Below are positions 42,800-51,058 of a stretch of 64,000 nucleotides of DNA, piece after piece (position 1 is the stretch's first letter; each line of letters opens with the position of its first letter). This DNA comes from WS-2 sp036507005 (lineage in GTDB: Bacteria > Eisenbacteria > RBG-16-71-46). The stretch covers positions 1 through 64,000 of the forward strand of contig DASXQT010000057.1 of assembly GCA_036507005.1 (NCBI GenBank), written 5' to 3'. The notes under the pieces are model-generated. The model was not told the origin of the DNA. It made no database searches and saw only the letters and a list, made by a program, of their open reading frames with translations. The position numbers and the translations under genes are program-made.

Positions 42800-43251
42800 G
42801 CGAGAAGACCATCCTGCTGGCCGAAGACAACCCGGACGACGAGGAGCTGACCCTGCGCGCGCTCCGCAAGTACAACATCACGAACCAGATCGACGTGGTC
42901 CGCGACGGCCAGGAGGCGCTCGACTACCTCTTCTGCCGCGGCGCGTACGCGAGCCGCAGCCCGAAGGATGTGCCCCAGGTGGTGCTGCTCGACATCAACC
43001 TTCCCAAGGTCAACGGGCTCGAGGTGCTGAAGCGGGTGCGCACCGACGAGCGGACGCGGACGGTGCCGGTCGTCATCCTCACGTCGTCCGCCGAGGACCG
43101 CGACCTGCTGGCCGCGTACAACAACTACGCGAACAGCTACGTGTGCAAGCCGGTGGACTTCGACCAGTTCGCCGAGGCGGTGCGGAACCTGGGGCTCTAC
43201 TGGCTACTGCTCAACCAGCCGGCGCCGCGTCCCCAGCCGGCCGGGAGGTAG
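42796..43251 (+). CDS. Rcp1-like single-domain response regulator
   Basis: This is a 151-residue receiver domain without output domain. Acidic pocket residues occur at the start (LLAEDNPDDEELT), phospho-acceptor Asp66 in VVLLDINLPKVNG, Thr/Ser in VVILTSSAED and Lys in SYVCKPVDFDQF. It has the insert typical of cyanobacterial-phytochrome Rcp1-type regulators (YLFCRGAYASRSPKDVPQ). The ATG overlaps the kinase stop and is preceded by GAAGGAGGA. It is probably phosphorylated by the adjacent kinase; the downstream target is not encoded nearby. Confidence 0.95.
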   Translation: MSEKTILLAEDNPDDEELTLRALRKYNITNQIDVVRDGQEALDYLFCRGAYASRSPKDVPQVVLLDINLPKVNGLEVLKRVRTDERTRTVPVVILTSSAEDRDLLAAYNNYANSYVCKPVDFDQFAEAVRNLGLYWLLLNQPAPRPQPAGR

Positions 43252-43271
43252 GGCGCGCAGGCGGACACCCC

Positions 43272-43781
43272 CTAGCCGAAGCGGCGGCGGAACTCCAGGC
43301 CGGGGCTCCGCACCGAGCGGATGAAGCGCGCCTCGGCGAGCTCCGGCGTGATCTCCTCCTGCAGGGCGTTCGCGATCTCGAGCGCCTCCTCGGCGTCGCC
43401 GGAGGAGGGCCGGAGCGTGATGCGGCCGTCCTCCGACTCCGAAACCTCGATCCTCCTCCCCTGGGACTTGAGCCAGTCGTGCAGGAGTTGGAGCCGCTCC
43501 GGGCGGCTCTCCTCGACCCGCACCTCGGGCAGGGCGACCAGCACGGTGTCGTCGCAGCGGTAGACCGGCTGGACCGCGTGGGCCGCGCGCAGGGAGTCGA
43601 GCAGCGCGGACGGCAGGTGGACGAGGACGTACTTCCCGCGCAGGATCTGGGCGTCCGCCAGGATCTGGTCGCGGGTGGATTCGGCGATCTCCGCAAAGGA
43701 CAGCGCCTCGGTATCGAGAGCCCAGAGGCTGCTCTCCATCTCGAGCGTCACGCGCTTTCCGGCTGCGTAGAAGTAGGGCAC
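43272..43781 (-). CDS. Stand-alone protein resembling the N-terminal domain of the adjacent subtilase
   Basis: This encodes about 169 residues from GTG 43781, with a G-run just upstream; a TTG at 43811 is the alternative. The beginning (PYFYAAGKRVTLEM) matches the start of the upstream protease (FRYFSAGKLRLLRV). The later part aligns by eye with its propeptide: a LP…V strand, a helix ending HD/RD..., a V…G…LR strand pair, an Ala/Glu helix and a closing F.R. No catalytic triad is present. It follows the protease gene in the same direction with a short gap. A separate inhibitor or folding partner of the protease is the likely role. No homologue known to me has been characterised. Confidence 0.72.
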   Translation of the reverse strand: MPYFYAAGKRVTLEMESSLWALDTEALSFAEIAESTRDQILADAQILRGKYVLVHLPSALLDSLRAAHAVQPVYRCDDTVLVALPEVRVEESRPERLQLLHDWLKSQGRRIEVSESEDGRITLRPSSGDAEEALEIANALQEEITPELAEARFIRSVRSPGLEFRRRFG

Positions 43782-43824
43782 TTGCCCCCCGGCCCTCTGC
43801 AGCGTACGCAATGAACCGCGAGCG

Positions 43825-45291
43825 TCAGGCCGCGCGGAGCGCGGCCCTCAGCGCGGCGTACGTGTTGAGTCTCCTCGATCCCGTCCTTTGGCTGCGCCTC
43901 CCGCTCGCGGTCGACAGCGGGTCGGCGGTGTCAATGATGATGTCGCGAACCTTCTGCGCGGTCAATTCCCGGGCGACTGCCAGGATGAGCGCCGCGGCCG
44001 CCGCGACATGGGGAGTGGCGGCCGAGGTGCCGTTGAAGTCGGCGATGAAGTCGGAGTAGCCGTAGCCCCGCGGCCCGTGGATGTCGGTGGTGCGGATCCG
44101 GACCGCCGGGGCGAGGAGGTCGAGGCCCGGTCCCCGATTCGTGCCCCACCAGGACTCGCCGTCCTTGGAGGCGCGGGTCTTCATCTCGTCCCAGGGATTC
44201 GAGGCCCCGACCCCCAGCACGAAGGGCAGGCGGGCCGGGTAGTTCACGGGCCCCTGCTCGTTGCCGGCGGCGGCCACGATCACGCAACCGCGGCCGCGGC
44301 GCCCCTTCGAGCGCGCGCGCTCGAAGGCGCGGGTGATCACGTCGGTCGGCGGGCCTCCCCCCCAGGAGTTGGAGAGCACGTCGGCCCGCGCCTCCTCCCA
44401 GCACCAGTCGATCGCGTCCGCGGTGTCGAAGTCGTCGAGGATCCAGTGGCCGGCCCCGTCGCCGCGCGCGATCCGCGCCGCGACCAGGCTCGATTCGGGC
44501 GCGAGCCCCGACACCTCGGAGTCGCGCGAAAGGACGATGCCCGCGCACGCGGTGCCGTGCGCATCGTTTCCGTCGGGCAGGGCGTTGCGCTTGCCTTCCA
44601 CCCCGTCGAGCTCCGCCACCACCGCGGGAGCGAGGCTCGGGTGCCGGGTGTCCACGCCCTCGTCGAGCACCGCCACGCGCACGTCCCGGCTGCCGCGCGT
44701 GATGGTCCAGGCCGCGCGGGCGTGCACGTCGGCGCCGTAGAGGCCCTCGTGGCCATCGTTCTGGAGGTTCCACTGCTCGCTCGCCGCCTCGTCGGGACGC
44801 GCGATGTGGAGCAGGGCGCGGACGAAGTTGGGATGGGCCGCCGCCACGTTCCCGCGCCGGATCAGCTTCTCGCCGACCTCGAAGGCATCCGCCACGCCCG
44901 CGGCCCCGCCGCGGGGGGCGCGCAGCAGGACCTTGCCCTGCCGCCCTTCGCGGACCACGTCGAAGCCGTGGCGGTCGCGCAGCCAGCGCATCTCCGAGGC
45001 GGTCGCCCCGTCCACCACGACGGTCTCGGTGGGAAGCGTGACCGTGCCCGAGACGCCGTCGCTCTCCACCAGCATGTCCGCGTCCGTGAGCGCGTAGGCC
45101 AGGGCGCCGAACCACCGCGAGGGCTCGTCCAGGGCGCTCCCGACGCGGTCGAGATCGAGCGCAAGTCCCCCGAAGGTGCGGAGGGAGTACCGAGGCGGCG
45201 CGCGGCGCGCGGCGGCCCGGATCAGGGCTCCGAGCGGGCCGACGCGGAGCAGGCGCAACTTCCCTGCGGAGAAGTATCGGAACGTCGTCAT
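43825..45291 (-). CDS. S8 family subtilisin-like serine protease
   Basis: This 488-residue protease has the triad Asp210 (VAVLDEGVDTRHPS), His245 (NDAHGTACAG) and Ser423 (NGTSAATPHVAAA), and the oxyanion Asn in SNSWGGG. Residues about 1-170 form a propeptide-like N-terminal domain. No signal peptide is visible at the start (MTTFRYFSAGKLRLLRVG), so it may be cytoplasmic or exported unconventionally. GGGGGAG precedes the ATG. The downstream gene encodes a protein resembling the N-terminal domain alone. The C-terminus is short and carries no sorting module. Confidence 0.93.
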   Translation of the reverse strand: MTTFRYFSAGKLRLLRVGPLGALIRAAARRAPPRYSLRTFGGLALDLDRVGSALDEPSRWFGALAYALTDADMLVESDGVSGTVTLPTETVVVDGATASEMRWLRDRHGFDVVREGRQGKVLLRAPRGGAAGVADAFEVGEKLIRRGNVAAAHPNFVRALLHIARPDEAASEQWNLQNDGHEGLYGADVHARAAWTITRGSRDVRVAVLDEGVDTRHPSLAPAVVAELDGVEGKRNALPDGNDAHGTACAGIVLSRDSEVSGLAPESSLVAARIARGDGAGHWILDDFDTADAIDWCWEEARADVLSNSWGGGPPTDVITRAFERARSKGRRGRGCVIVAAAGNEQGPVNYPARLPFVLGVGASNPWDEMKTRASKDGESWWGTNRGPGLDLLAPAVRIRTTDIHGPRGYGYSDFIADFNGTSAATPHVAAAAALILAVARELTAQKVRDIIIDTADPLSTASGRRSQRTGSRRLNTYAALRAALRAA

Positions 45292-45542
45292 GCTCCCCCG
45301 GAGACCGTCGCGGCCGGAGATTCCCGGGCAGGCCGAGCCCGTCCGGAGAGTCGTGCCCGGCGCGGCCGCCAGGGGAGCCGCGCGATTGGGGCGTGAGCGC
45401 GGGACTCCACGGCGCTCGCCCTCTTCCGCAGTGGTATCGGCCACCCCGGCCGCCGCCTTGAGCCCCCGCTCCGTGCCCGACGCGGCACCGGGGGCGATGC
45501 GGCGCCTTGAGCGCCGCGGGCAACGGACCGATAACCCACCGG

Positions 45543-46658
45543 ATGGTGGAGCGCTCCTTCGAAGGCGGTCGCTGGACCGCCGTCTTTCGCCCGGGCGGAA
45601 TCGGCCGCATCTTCCGCGCGGGCTTCCTCGTCTTTTGGCTGTGCGGCTGGCTGCTGGGCGAGGTCGCGGTCGGCGCCATCGTGCTCGCCGCGCTCGGCGT
45701 TCCGGTCGCGGCCGAGATCCTGCGGCGGCTCCGGTTTCCCGAGCTGAGCGGAGCGGACTGGACCGTCCTCGCGTTCCTGGGGTTCTGGCTCCTGCTGTGG
45801 ACCGTGGGCGGGCTGACGGCGGCGTGGGAGCTGATGCGCCTGCTGTCGAGCGTGGACCGCATCGAGTGGGACGGCGAGGCCGTCGAGCTCTTCCGGCGCG
45901 TCGGGCCGTTCCGGTCGCGCCGGAAATGGCGCAAGGGAAAGATCGAGCACGTCTCGCTCGCCCGGCCGGCTCGCGCGCTGACGCTCCATACCGGCCGGGC
46001 GTCCCACCGGCTCACGCGCTGGGGCTCGAAGGCGGAGCGCGCGGCGGTGCGCGACGAGATGCGCCGCGCCCTCGGCATCGCCCCGCGCGGCGGCGAGCGG
46101 GCCCGGAGCCAGGAGTCGCCGGCGGGCTGGGCGAGCGCGCCGGACCCCGACGGGGGCGTTCTCCTCACGCGCGACCCGGCGGCGCGGCGCCGCCAGGCGG
46201 CCCTGGCCTGGACCGTGACCGTGGCGCTCGCGGCCGGCGCGGTCATCGTTCTCGGGCGCGGCTATCTGGAGGGCCCCTGGGGGCGCCGCGAGGCCATGGG
46301 GGCGGTTGCGGCCGTGCTGGGGGTCGCGCTGCTCGCGGCCGGCAGCCTCTGGCTCTCGCACGGCCGCACCGAGCTCGTCGTGCGCCCGAGGGAGATCGAG
46401 CTCAGGCGCCGGTTCCTGTCGCGCACCTCGAGCCGGACCGTGAGACCGCTCAAGCTGCGGGTCGAGCACAGCACGGACAGCGACGGCGACGACTGGTTCG
46501 AGCTCCAGGCGCTGGCCGGCGACGAGCGCCGCACGATCGAGCGGCGCATGAACGAGTCCGGAGCCGTGCTCGACCTGGCGCGCTGGATCGCGGAGAAGAG
46601 CGGCGCGCCCCTCGACATCGGGCGCGGCGTCGAGGGCGAGGAGCGCGAGGCGGGCTGA
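45543..46658 (+). CDS. Membrane protein with two PH-like halves, unknown function
   Basis: This protein is about 371 residues. Four hydrophobic helices occur as two pairs (about 25-60 and 70-100, then 215-240 and 255-280). Each pair is followed by a soluble beta-rich segment with a similar pattern (RIEWDGEAVELFRRVGPF…R…KGKIEHVSL; TELVVRPREIELRRRFLSR…LKLRVEH). This suggests an internal duplication of a two-helix plus PH-like unit. The start may be the ATG at 45543 or a TTG at 45507; neither has a clear ribosome-binding site. It is divergent from the protease gene and convergent with the cytochrome gene. Confidence 0.7.
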   Translation: MVERSFEGGRWTAVFRPGGIGRIFRAGFLVFWLCGWLLGEVAVGAIVLAALGVPVAAEILRRLRFPELSGADWTVLAFLGFWLLLWTVGGLTAAWELMRLLSSVDRIEWDGEAVELFRRVGPFRSRRKWRKGKIEHVSLARPARALTLHTGRASHRLTRWGSKAERAAVRDEMRRALGIAPRGGERARSQESPAGWASAPDPDGGVLLTRDPAARRRQAALAWTVTVALAAGAVIVLGRGYLEGPWGRREAMGAVAAVLGVALLAAGSLWLSHGRTELVVRPREIELRRRFLSRTSSRTVRPLKLRVEHSTDSDGDDWFELQALAGDERRTIERRMNESGAVLDLARWIAEKSGAPLDIGRGVEGEEREAG

Positions 46659-46681
46659 GCGGGCGCCAGGCCCGACGGAGC

Positions 46682-49270
46682 CTAGCGCGCGATCGCGATC
46701 GCCGACCTCGTGACCCGGCCCGCGGCCTCGAGGCGCACGAAGTAGATCCCGGGCCAGGCGCGCGCCCCGCCGTCGCCGCGGGCGTTCCAGGTCACCTCGT
46801 GGCGACCCGCGGCGCGCGCGCCGTCGGCCAGGACCGCGACCCGCCGGCCGAGCAGGTCGTAGACCGCGAGTCGCACCGGCCCCGCGCCCGGCAGCGTGAA
46901 GGCGATGGTGGCGCGCTCCCGGACCGGATTGGGATAGACCCGCTCGATCCGGAGCGGGTACGCGGCGTCCGCGACCTCCGCGCCGGCCGGCCGCGGACGC
47001 GGCCGCGCGGGCGCGGGTCCCGCGATCCCGAACGGCTCGGTGGACGCGTCGATGGACGCGAGGAAGGTCGCGAGCGCGGCGCGGTCCCGGCGATCGGCGA
47101 GGAGATCCTCCCCGCCGGTCCCGGCGGTGCGGTGCGGGACCAGGTCGAGCACGGCGGCCAGGCTCGGGGCCGAGCCGTTGTGGAGGTAGGGGCCGAGCCC
47201 GTGGTCCCCGAGCAGCGACGGCGGATTGTAGCCGTCGGCGCCGAGCGGCGAGGCGGCGTTGGCCCGCACTTCGTTCACGTTGGCCGGGTCGAAGGTCCCG
47301 ACCTTGCGCAGCACCCCCACGATCTGCCCGCTCGAGATCAGTCCCGGGTCCGGCGGCGGCGTGAAGAAGCGCCGGCCGGACGCCCAGCCCCCGCCTCCGT
47401 GGCAGGACGCGCAGTTCGCCTCCTCGAACAGCTCGCGGCCGCGGCGGATGTCGCGCGCCCCGCGTCCGTGCCGCTGCCTCGCGAGCGGCGAGATCGGAGT
47501 GCGCACCGCGTGCGCGATGTAGAAGGTCATGGCGTCGAGCAGCGCGCTCCGCCCCGTGGTCGGGGCGCCGAGCTGGGCGACGCCCGGGTCCGGCGTCGTG
47601 CCGTCGGCAAGCGTGATGAGCCCCGCCCCGCCCGACACGTTGCGGATGTTCAGCTCGAAGTCCTGCAGCTCGTCGTTGATCGCCGAGTGGTTCAGCAGCT
47701 TGATGTCCCGCGGGTCGCGGGGGTTGAAGGAGAAGTTGAGCGGGATGGTGCGGCGCGGGCCGGTGGCGAAGATCCACACCACGCCGTCGGTGAGCCCGAA
47801 TGGATGGCACGAGACACAGCCGCTCCAGCCCTCGCTCGACAGCCGGTTGCCGACCTCGACCCCGAGCGGGGGCAGGTGCACCCCGGTGGAGCTGTTGAAG
47901 ACCGCCTTGCCGATCAGCGCCCGCGCCGCGTCCGTCCCGGGCGCCGGCAGGTCGCTGGACGGGACCGTCGCCATCACCTGGTGGGTGCCCAGGTCCACGA
48001 CCGACACGTCGCGCGACACCTCGTTCATCACGTAGGCGCGCGTGTCCGCGGAGTTGATCGTGATGCCGCGCGGGTTCTGGCCGACCGGGATGCGCACCAC
48101 CGCGCCGGGATCGCCCGCCTGAAGCGGGGCGTTGATGGTCGGCGTGCCGTCGGAATCCAGGACGACGCGCACCAGCAGGTTCGACGCCGCGGCGACCACG
48201 TAGCCTTCGTCCGCGTCGTGCTCGAAGGCGACCGCCCAGGGCACGCCGATGAAGATCCGGCCCGGGGCCTCGAAGTTGATGCCGCGGTTCATGTTGATGG
48301 TCTGGCGCTTGCCGTTCGCCTGGCCTTCCGCGTCCGAATCGACGTCGATCACCGACAGGAATGCCTGCACGTTCACGTTGAAGCGCACCGGGCCGTTGGG
48401 CGAGGCGGCGGTGTTCGGAAGGTAGGCACGGTCGCCCTTGATCACCACGCTGTTCAGCATGTTCGGGAACGCGCCGGTGTCGAAGGTGGGCTGGGGTCCC
48501 GGCGGGACGCGCCCCAGCGCGTCGCCGAGCGCCTTGAACCCGGTCACCGCCATGGGGGCCAGCCTCACCTCCCGCAGCACGCGGTCGCTCCGGGTCGAGA
48601 TCACGGTGACCCGGCCCTCCTTGTAGTCGTCGGCGCCGATCACGGTGCCCGGCCGGTCCACCCCCAGGAACTGGGTGACGTAGACCTTCTCGTCGCGGTG
48701 GCGCCGGTCGCCGTCGTTCGTGATCGCGATCCCGCGGGGCTCGAGCCCCACGCCGACGATGGTCCTGATCACCTTGTTCTTCTCTGTATCGATCACGCTC
48801 ACGTCGTTGGAGCGCGCGTTGGCGACGTAGAGCTTGTCGCCGCCCGGGGTGAGGGCGATGCCGTAGGGCTCGGTGCCGACCTGGAGGGTCCGGATCACGC
48901 GCGAGTGCCGGCCATCGGCGTGGATCACCGACACCGTCCCGCTCACGGTGTTGCTGACGTAGACCGTCCTGCCGTCGGGCGAGATCGCGACGTTCTGCGG
49001 CTCCTCGCCGACCGGGATCTCCACCAGCTTGCGGTTGGCGTCGTCCCGCACGTCGATCGCGGTGACGGAGTTGGCGTCCGGGTTCGCGACCCACACCGTG
49101 CGGTCGTCGGGGCCGATCTGGATGGGCCCCGAGCGGGTCGGACCTTCGGACCGTACGCGGGCGCGGAGGCTCAGGGGATTTCGGCCGGTCAGGTCCTCGA
49201 GGAATACCGCCCCGCCCGTGAGGATGGGGGTCGCTACCAGGGCGAATGCGAACCAGATGCGATTCCGCAC
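46682..49270 (-). CDS. Secreted fusion: YVTN beta-propeller, di-haem cytochrome c, sorting module
   Basis: This 862-residue exported protein has a signal anchor, then about seven YVTN-type propeller repeats (about 40-460; VWVANPDANSVTAIDV, VYVSNTVSGTVSVI, LYVANARSNDVSVID). A cytochrome region has two haem-binding motifs, CVSCH (Cys485) and CASCH (Cys620), with MauG/peroxidase-like surroundings (LLNHSAINDELQDFE, YLHNGSAPSLAAVL). Residues about 780-862 are a FlgD-like sorting module (YPNPVRERATI, DLLGRRV, GIYFVRL). AGGAG lies eight bases before GTG 49270; a GTG at 49279 is possible. It probably performs redox chemistry at the cell surface; the substrate is unknown. Confidence 0.9.
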   Translation of the reverse strand: MRNRIWFAFALVATPILTGGAVFLEDLTGRNPLSLRARVRSEGPTRSGPIQIGPDDRTVWVANPDANSVTAIDVRDDANRKLVEIPVGEEPQNVAISPDGRTVYVSNTVSGTVSVIHADGRHSRVIRTLQVGTEPYGIALTPGGDKLYVANARSNDVSVIDTEKNKVIRTIVGVGLEPRGIAITNDGDRRHRDEKVYVTQFLGVDRPGTVIGADDYKEGRVTVISTRSDRVLREVRLAPMAVTGFKALGDALGRVPPGPQPTFDTGAFPNMLNSVVIKGDRAYLPNTAASPNGPVRFNVNVQAFLSVIDVDSDAEGQANGKRQTINMNRGINFEAPGRIFIGVPWAVAFEHDADEGYVVAAASNLLVRVVLDSDGTPTINAPLQAGDPGAVVRIPVGQNPRGITINSADTRAYVMNEVSRDVSVVDLGTHQVMATVPSSDLPAPGTDAARALIGKAVFNSSTGVHLPPLGVEVGNRLSSEGWSGCVSCHPFGLTDGVVWIFATGPRRTIPLNFSFNPRDPRDIKLLNHSAINDELQDFELNIRNVSGGAGLITLADGTTPDPGVAQLGAPTTGRSALLDAMTFYIAHAVRTPISPLARQRHGRGARDIRRGRELFEEANCASCHGGGGWASGRRFFTPPPDPGLISSGQIVGVLRKVGTFDPANVNEVRANAASPLGADGYNPPSLLGDHGLGPYLHNGSAPSLAAVLDLVPHRTAGTGGEDLLADRRDRAALATFLASIDASTEPFGIAGPAPARPRPRPAGAEVADAAYPLRIERVYPNPVRERATIAFTLPGAGPVRLAVYDLLGRRVAVLADGARAAGRHEVTWNARGDGGARAWPGIYFVRLEAAGRVTRSAIAIAR

Positions 49271-49628
49271 GGCGTCCACTCCTTTTCTCGCTCGCGGTCC
49301 GATGCGGCGAGAGTGGAGGGCTCGGCCGTCGCGGATCGGTCATGGCGCTGCAGAGCACGGGGCCGGCGCGCCGCGCCGGCCGATGGCGGAGATGGCGATT
49401 GCCGGTGGCCCAATACGGCTGGAATATGAATCCATGGGCCCCGGATGCGCACCCAGTATCATCTGCCCCGGCGGGCCACCCGTCAATGAGCAAATGGCGT
49501 TCGCCGCCGCGCGCCGACTCCCCGGCTCCGCCCGGAGCGGAAGCCTCGTCGCCTCCCGCGCAGCTCCGGCGGCGCCGGCACGCTCGAGGCGCCCCCCATC
49601 CATGAGGGACGAGGGCCCCCGCCGATCG
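49271..49628. other. Intergenic region upstream of the cytochrome fusion gene
   Basis: This 358-base region contains a perfect 9-bp hairpin at 49361-49381 (GGCCGGCGC, loop GCC, GCGCCGGCC), which may end the cupin transcript. The promoter of the cytochrome gene should also lie here, but none is clear. Short open frames on both strands lack ribosome-binding sites. Confidence 0.5.
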
Positions 49629-50006
49629 CTATTGCGAGGGGCCCCTCCTGGTGCCAGGCGAAAGCTCCATCCGATCGGGCTGATTCGGCACGACGCAGAT
49701 GAACTCGAAGGCCTGATCGCCCTCGACCTCGTACCAGTGCGGCGTCCCGGCGGGGATGAAGAGGACGTCGCCCTCCGTTACGTTCGCGACCTCCTCGCCG
49801 ATGCCGACCCGGGCGCGGCCGCGCAGCACGTACTGCTCGTGCTCGACGGTGTTGGAGTGGCGCGGAATCCCGCCGCCGGGCTGCATGATGAACCGGCGCA
49901 TGGCGAAGTTCGGCCCTTCGCCGGGCCCAATCAGGACCTGGCGCGTGGTCCCCTTGCCCGCGGCGACCGCCTCCTCGGGAACCTTCGAGACGTGCTTGAC
50001 GTTCAT
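49629..50006 (-). CDS. Small cupin-domain protein
   Basis: This 125-residue single-domain cupin has the first motif near residues 40-60 (GGGIPRHSNTVEHEQYVLRG) and the second near 78-95 (GDVLFIPAGTPHWYEV). His and Glu residues in motif 1 and a His in motif 2 provide the usual metal site. It is cytoplasmic, as no signal peptide is visible. It follows a methyltransferase gene on the same strand after a 53-base gap. The substrate cannot be deduced; such proteins range from isomerases to sugar or auxin-type binders. Confidence 0.85.
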   Translation of the reverse strand: MNVKHVSKVPEEAVAAGKGTTRQVLIGPGEGPNFAMRRFIMQPGGGIPRHSNTVEHEQYVLRGRARVGIGEEVANVTEGDVLFIPAGTPHWYEVEGDQAFEFICVVPNQPDRMELSPGTRRGPSQ

Positions 50007-50059
50007 CGGGACACCTCCGATCGCGGGCGCCCGGGCGGCCGCCGGCACCCGCGGCGAGT

Positions 50060-50875
50060 CTACCGTGCCTGCCCGGGGGCGGCGAGCGGCGGCGTGCCGG
50101 GCGATCGCCGATCCGCGAGGTACACCTCCGTCCCATAGCGCATCGCGACCATCCCGCGCGCGTCCCGCTCCCGCTTCCACACCTCCTCGAGCAGGGCGCG
50201 CAGCCGCTCGAAGCCCGGGCCCTCGCGCGGAACGTACGAGGCGCTGGCGGCGCGCCCCACCAACCCTTCGAGGTCGAGCGTCTGGCGGTGGGGAAAGCGG
50301 AGCTCCTGGGGCGGCGTGAAGAGCCCGCCCGCGGCGATCGAGCCGGGGTCGAACGGGCGCAGCTCGGCGGGGTGCTCGCCGTTCACCGCGTGGATGGCCT
50401 CGACGTAGCCGCGGGTGAGCGGGTCGCTCCGGTCGCGCGAGTTCCACATCAGGGCGAGCCGGCCGCCGGGCTCCAGGATGCGGTGGAACTCCGCGAGCGC
50501 CTCGCGGGCGCGGAACCAGTGGAACGCCTGGGCGCAGAGCACGAGCCGGACGCTCGAAGGCGCGAGCCCCGTGGCCTCGGCCGCGCCGTCCCAACACTCG
50601 ATCAGCGCGTGGGCCCCGGCCGCGGCGCGCATCTCGAGGTTGGGCTCGACCGCCAGCACCCGCACCCCACGAGACGCGAGCTGGCGGGCGGAGATGCCGG
50701 TCCCGGCGCCGACATCCGCCGCGGTCAGGAGCGCGGGGTCTCCCAGGCCCTCGAGGATCGCGTCCAGCGCGGCCTCGGGGTAGTCGGGGCGGTAGCGCAC
50801 GTAATCGCCCGCGCGCCCGCTGAAGCGGCCCCTGGGATTCATGTCGCTGAGATCGACTTCGCCTTCGCGGGTCAT
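50060..50875 (-). CDS. Class I SAM-dependent methyltransferase
   Basis: This 271-residue protein belongs to the UbiE/Trm9-like class I methyltransferases. The start region FSGRAGDYVRYRPDYPEAALDAIL is family-typical. The SAM-binding motif I is AADVGAGTGISARQLA (about 50-65), followed by VLAVEPNLEMR, VLCAQAFHWF and FHRILEPGGRLALMWNS. GGAGGAG directly precedes the ATG at 50875. It is upstream of the cupin gene in the same direction. The methyl acceptor is unknown. Confidence 0.92.
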   Translation of the reverse strand: MTREGEVDLSDMNPRGRFSGRAGDYVRYRPDYPEAALDAILEGLGDPALLTAADVGAGTGISARQLASRGVRVLAVEPNLEMRAAAGAHALIECWDGAAEATGLAPSSVRLVLCAQAFHWFRAREALAEFHRILEPGGRLALMWNSRDRSDPLTRGYVEAIHAVNGEHPAELRPFDPGSIAAGGLFTPPQELRFPHRQTLDLEGLVGRAASASYVPREGPGFERLRALLEEVWKRERDARGMVAMRYGTEVYLADRRSPGTPPLAAPGQAR

Positions 50876-51058
50876 GGCTCCTCCGGATCCGGTTCGCATT
50901 CTAGCAGCGCGCGGCGCGGCCGCGCGCGGGCGCGGCCGCCCCGTTCTTGCGGCCGCTTCCGCCGCGCATGCAGAATGGCCCGGTGAGCCTCCCCTCCCGC
51001 CGTCCGCCTCCTCCGAGAGCGTGTCCCGCGACCTCCGGGCCGCGGGCCCGCCGCGCCG

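Noticed and set aside
45176..49429. Plus-strand open frame of about 1400 codons
   Set aside because: It is antisense to the propeller-cytochrome gene and out of frame with the membrane protein gene, and its composition is His/Arg/Val-rich without motifs.
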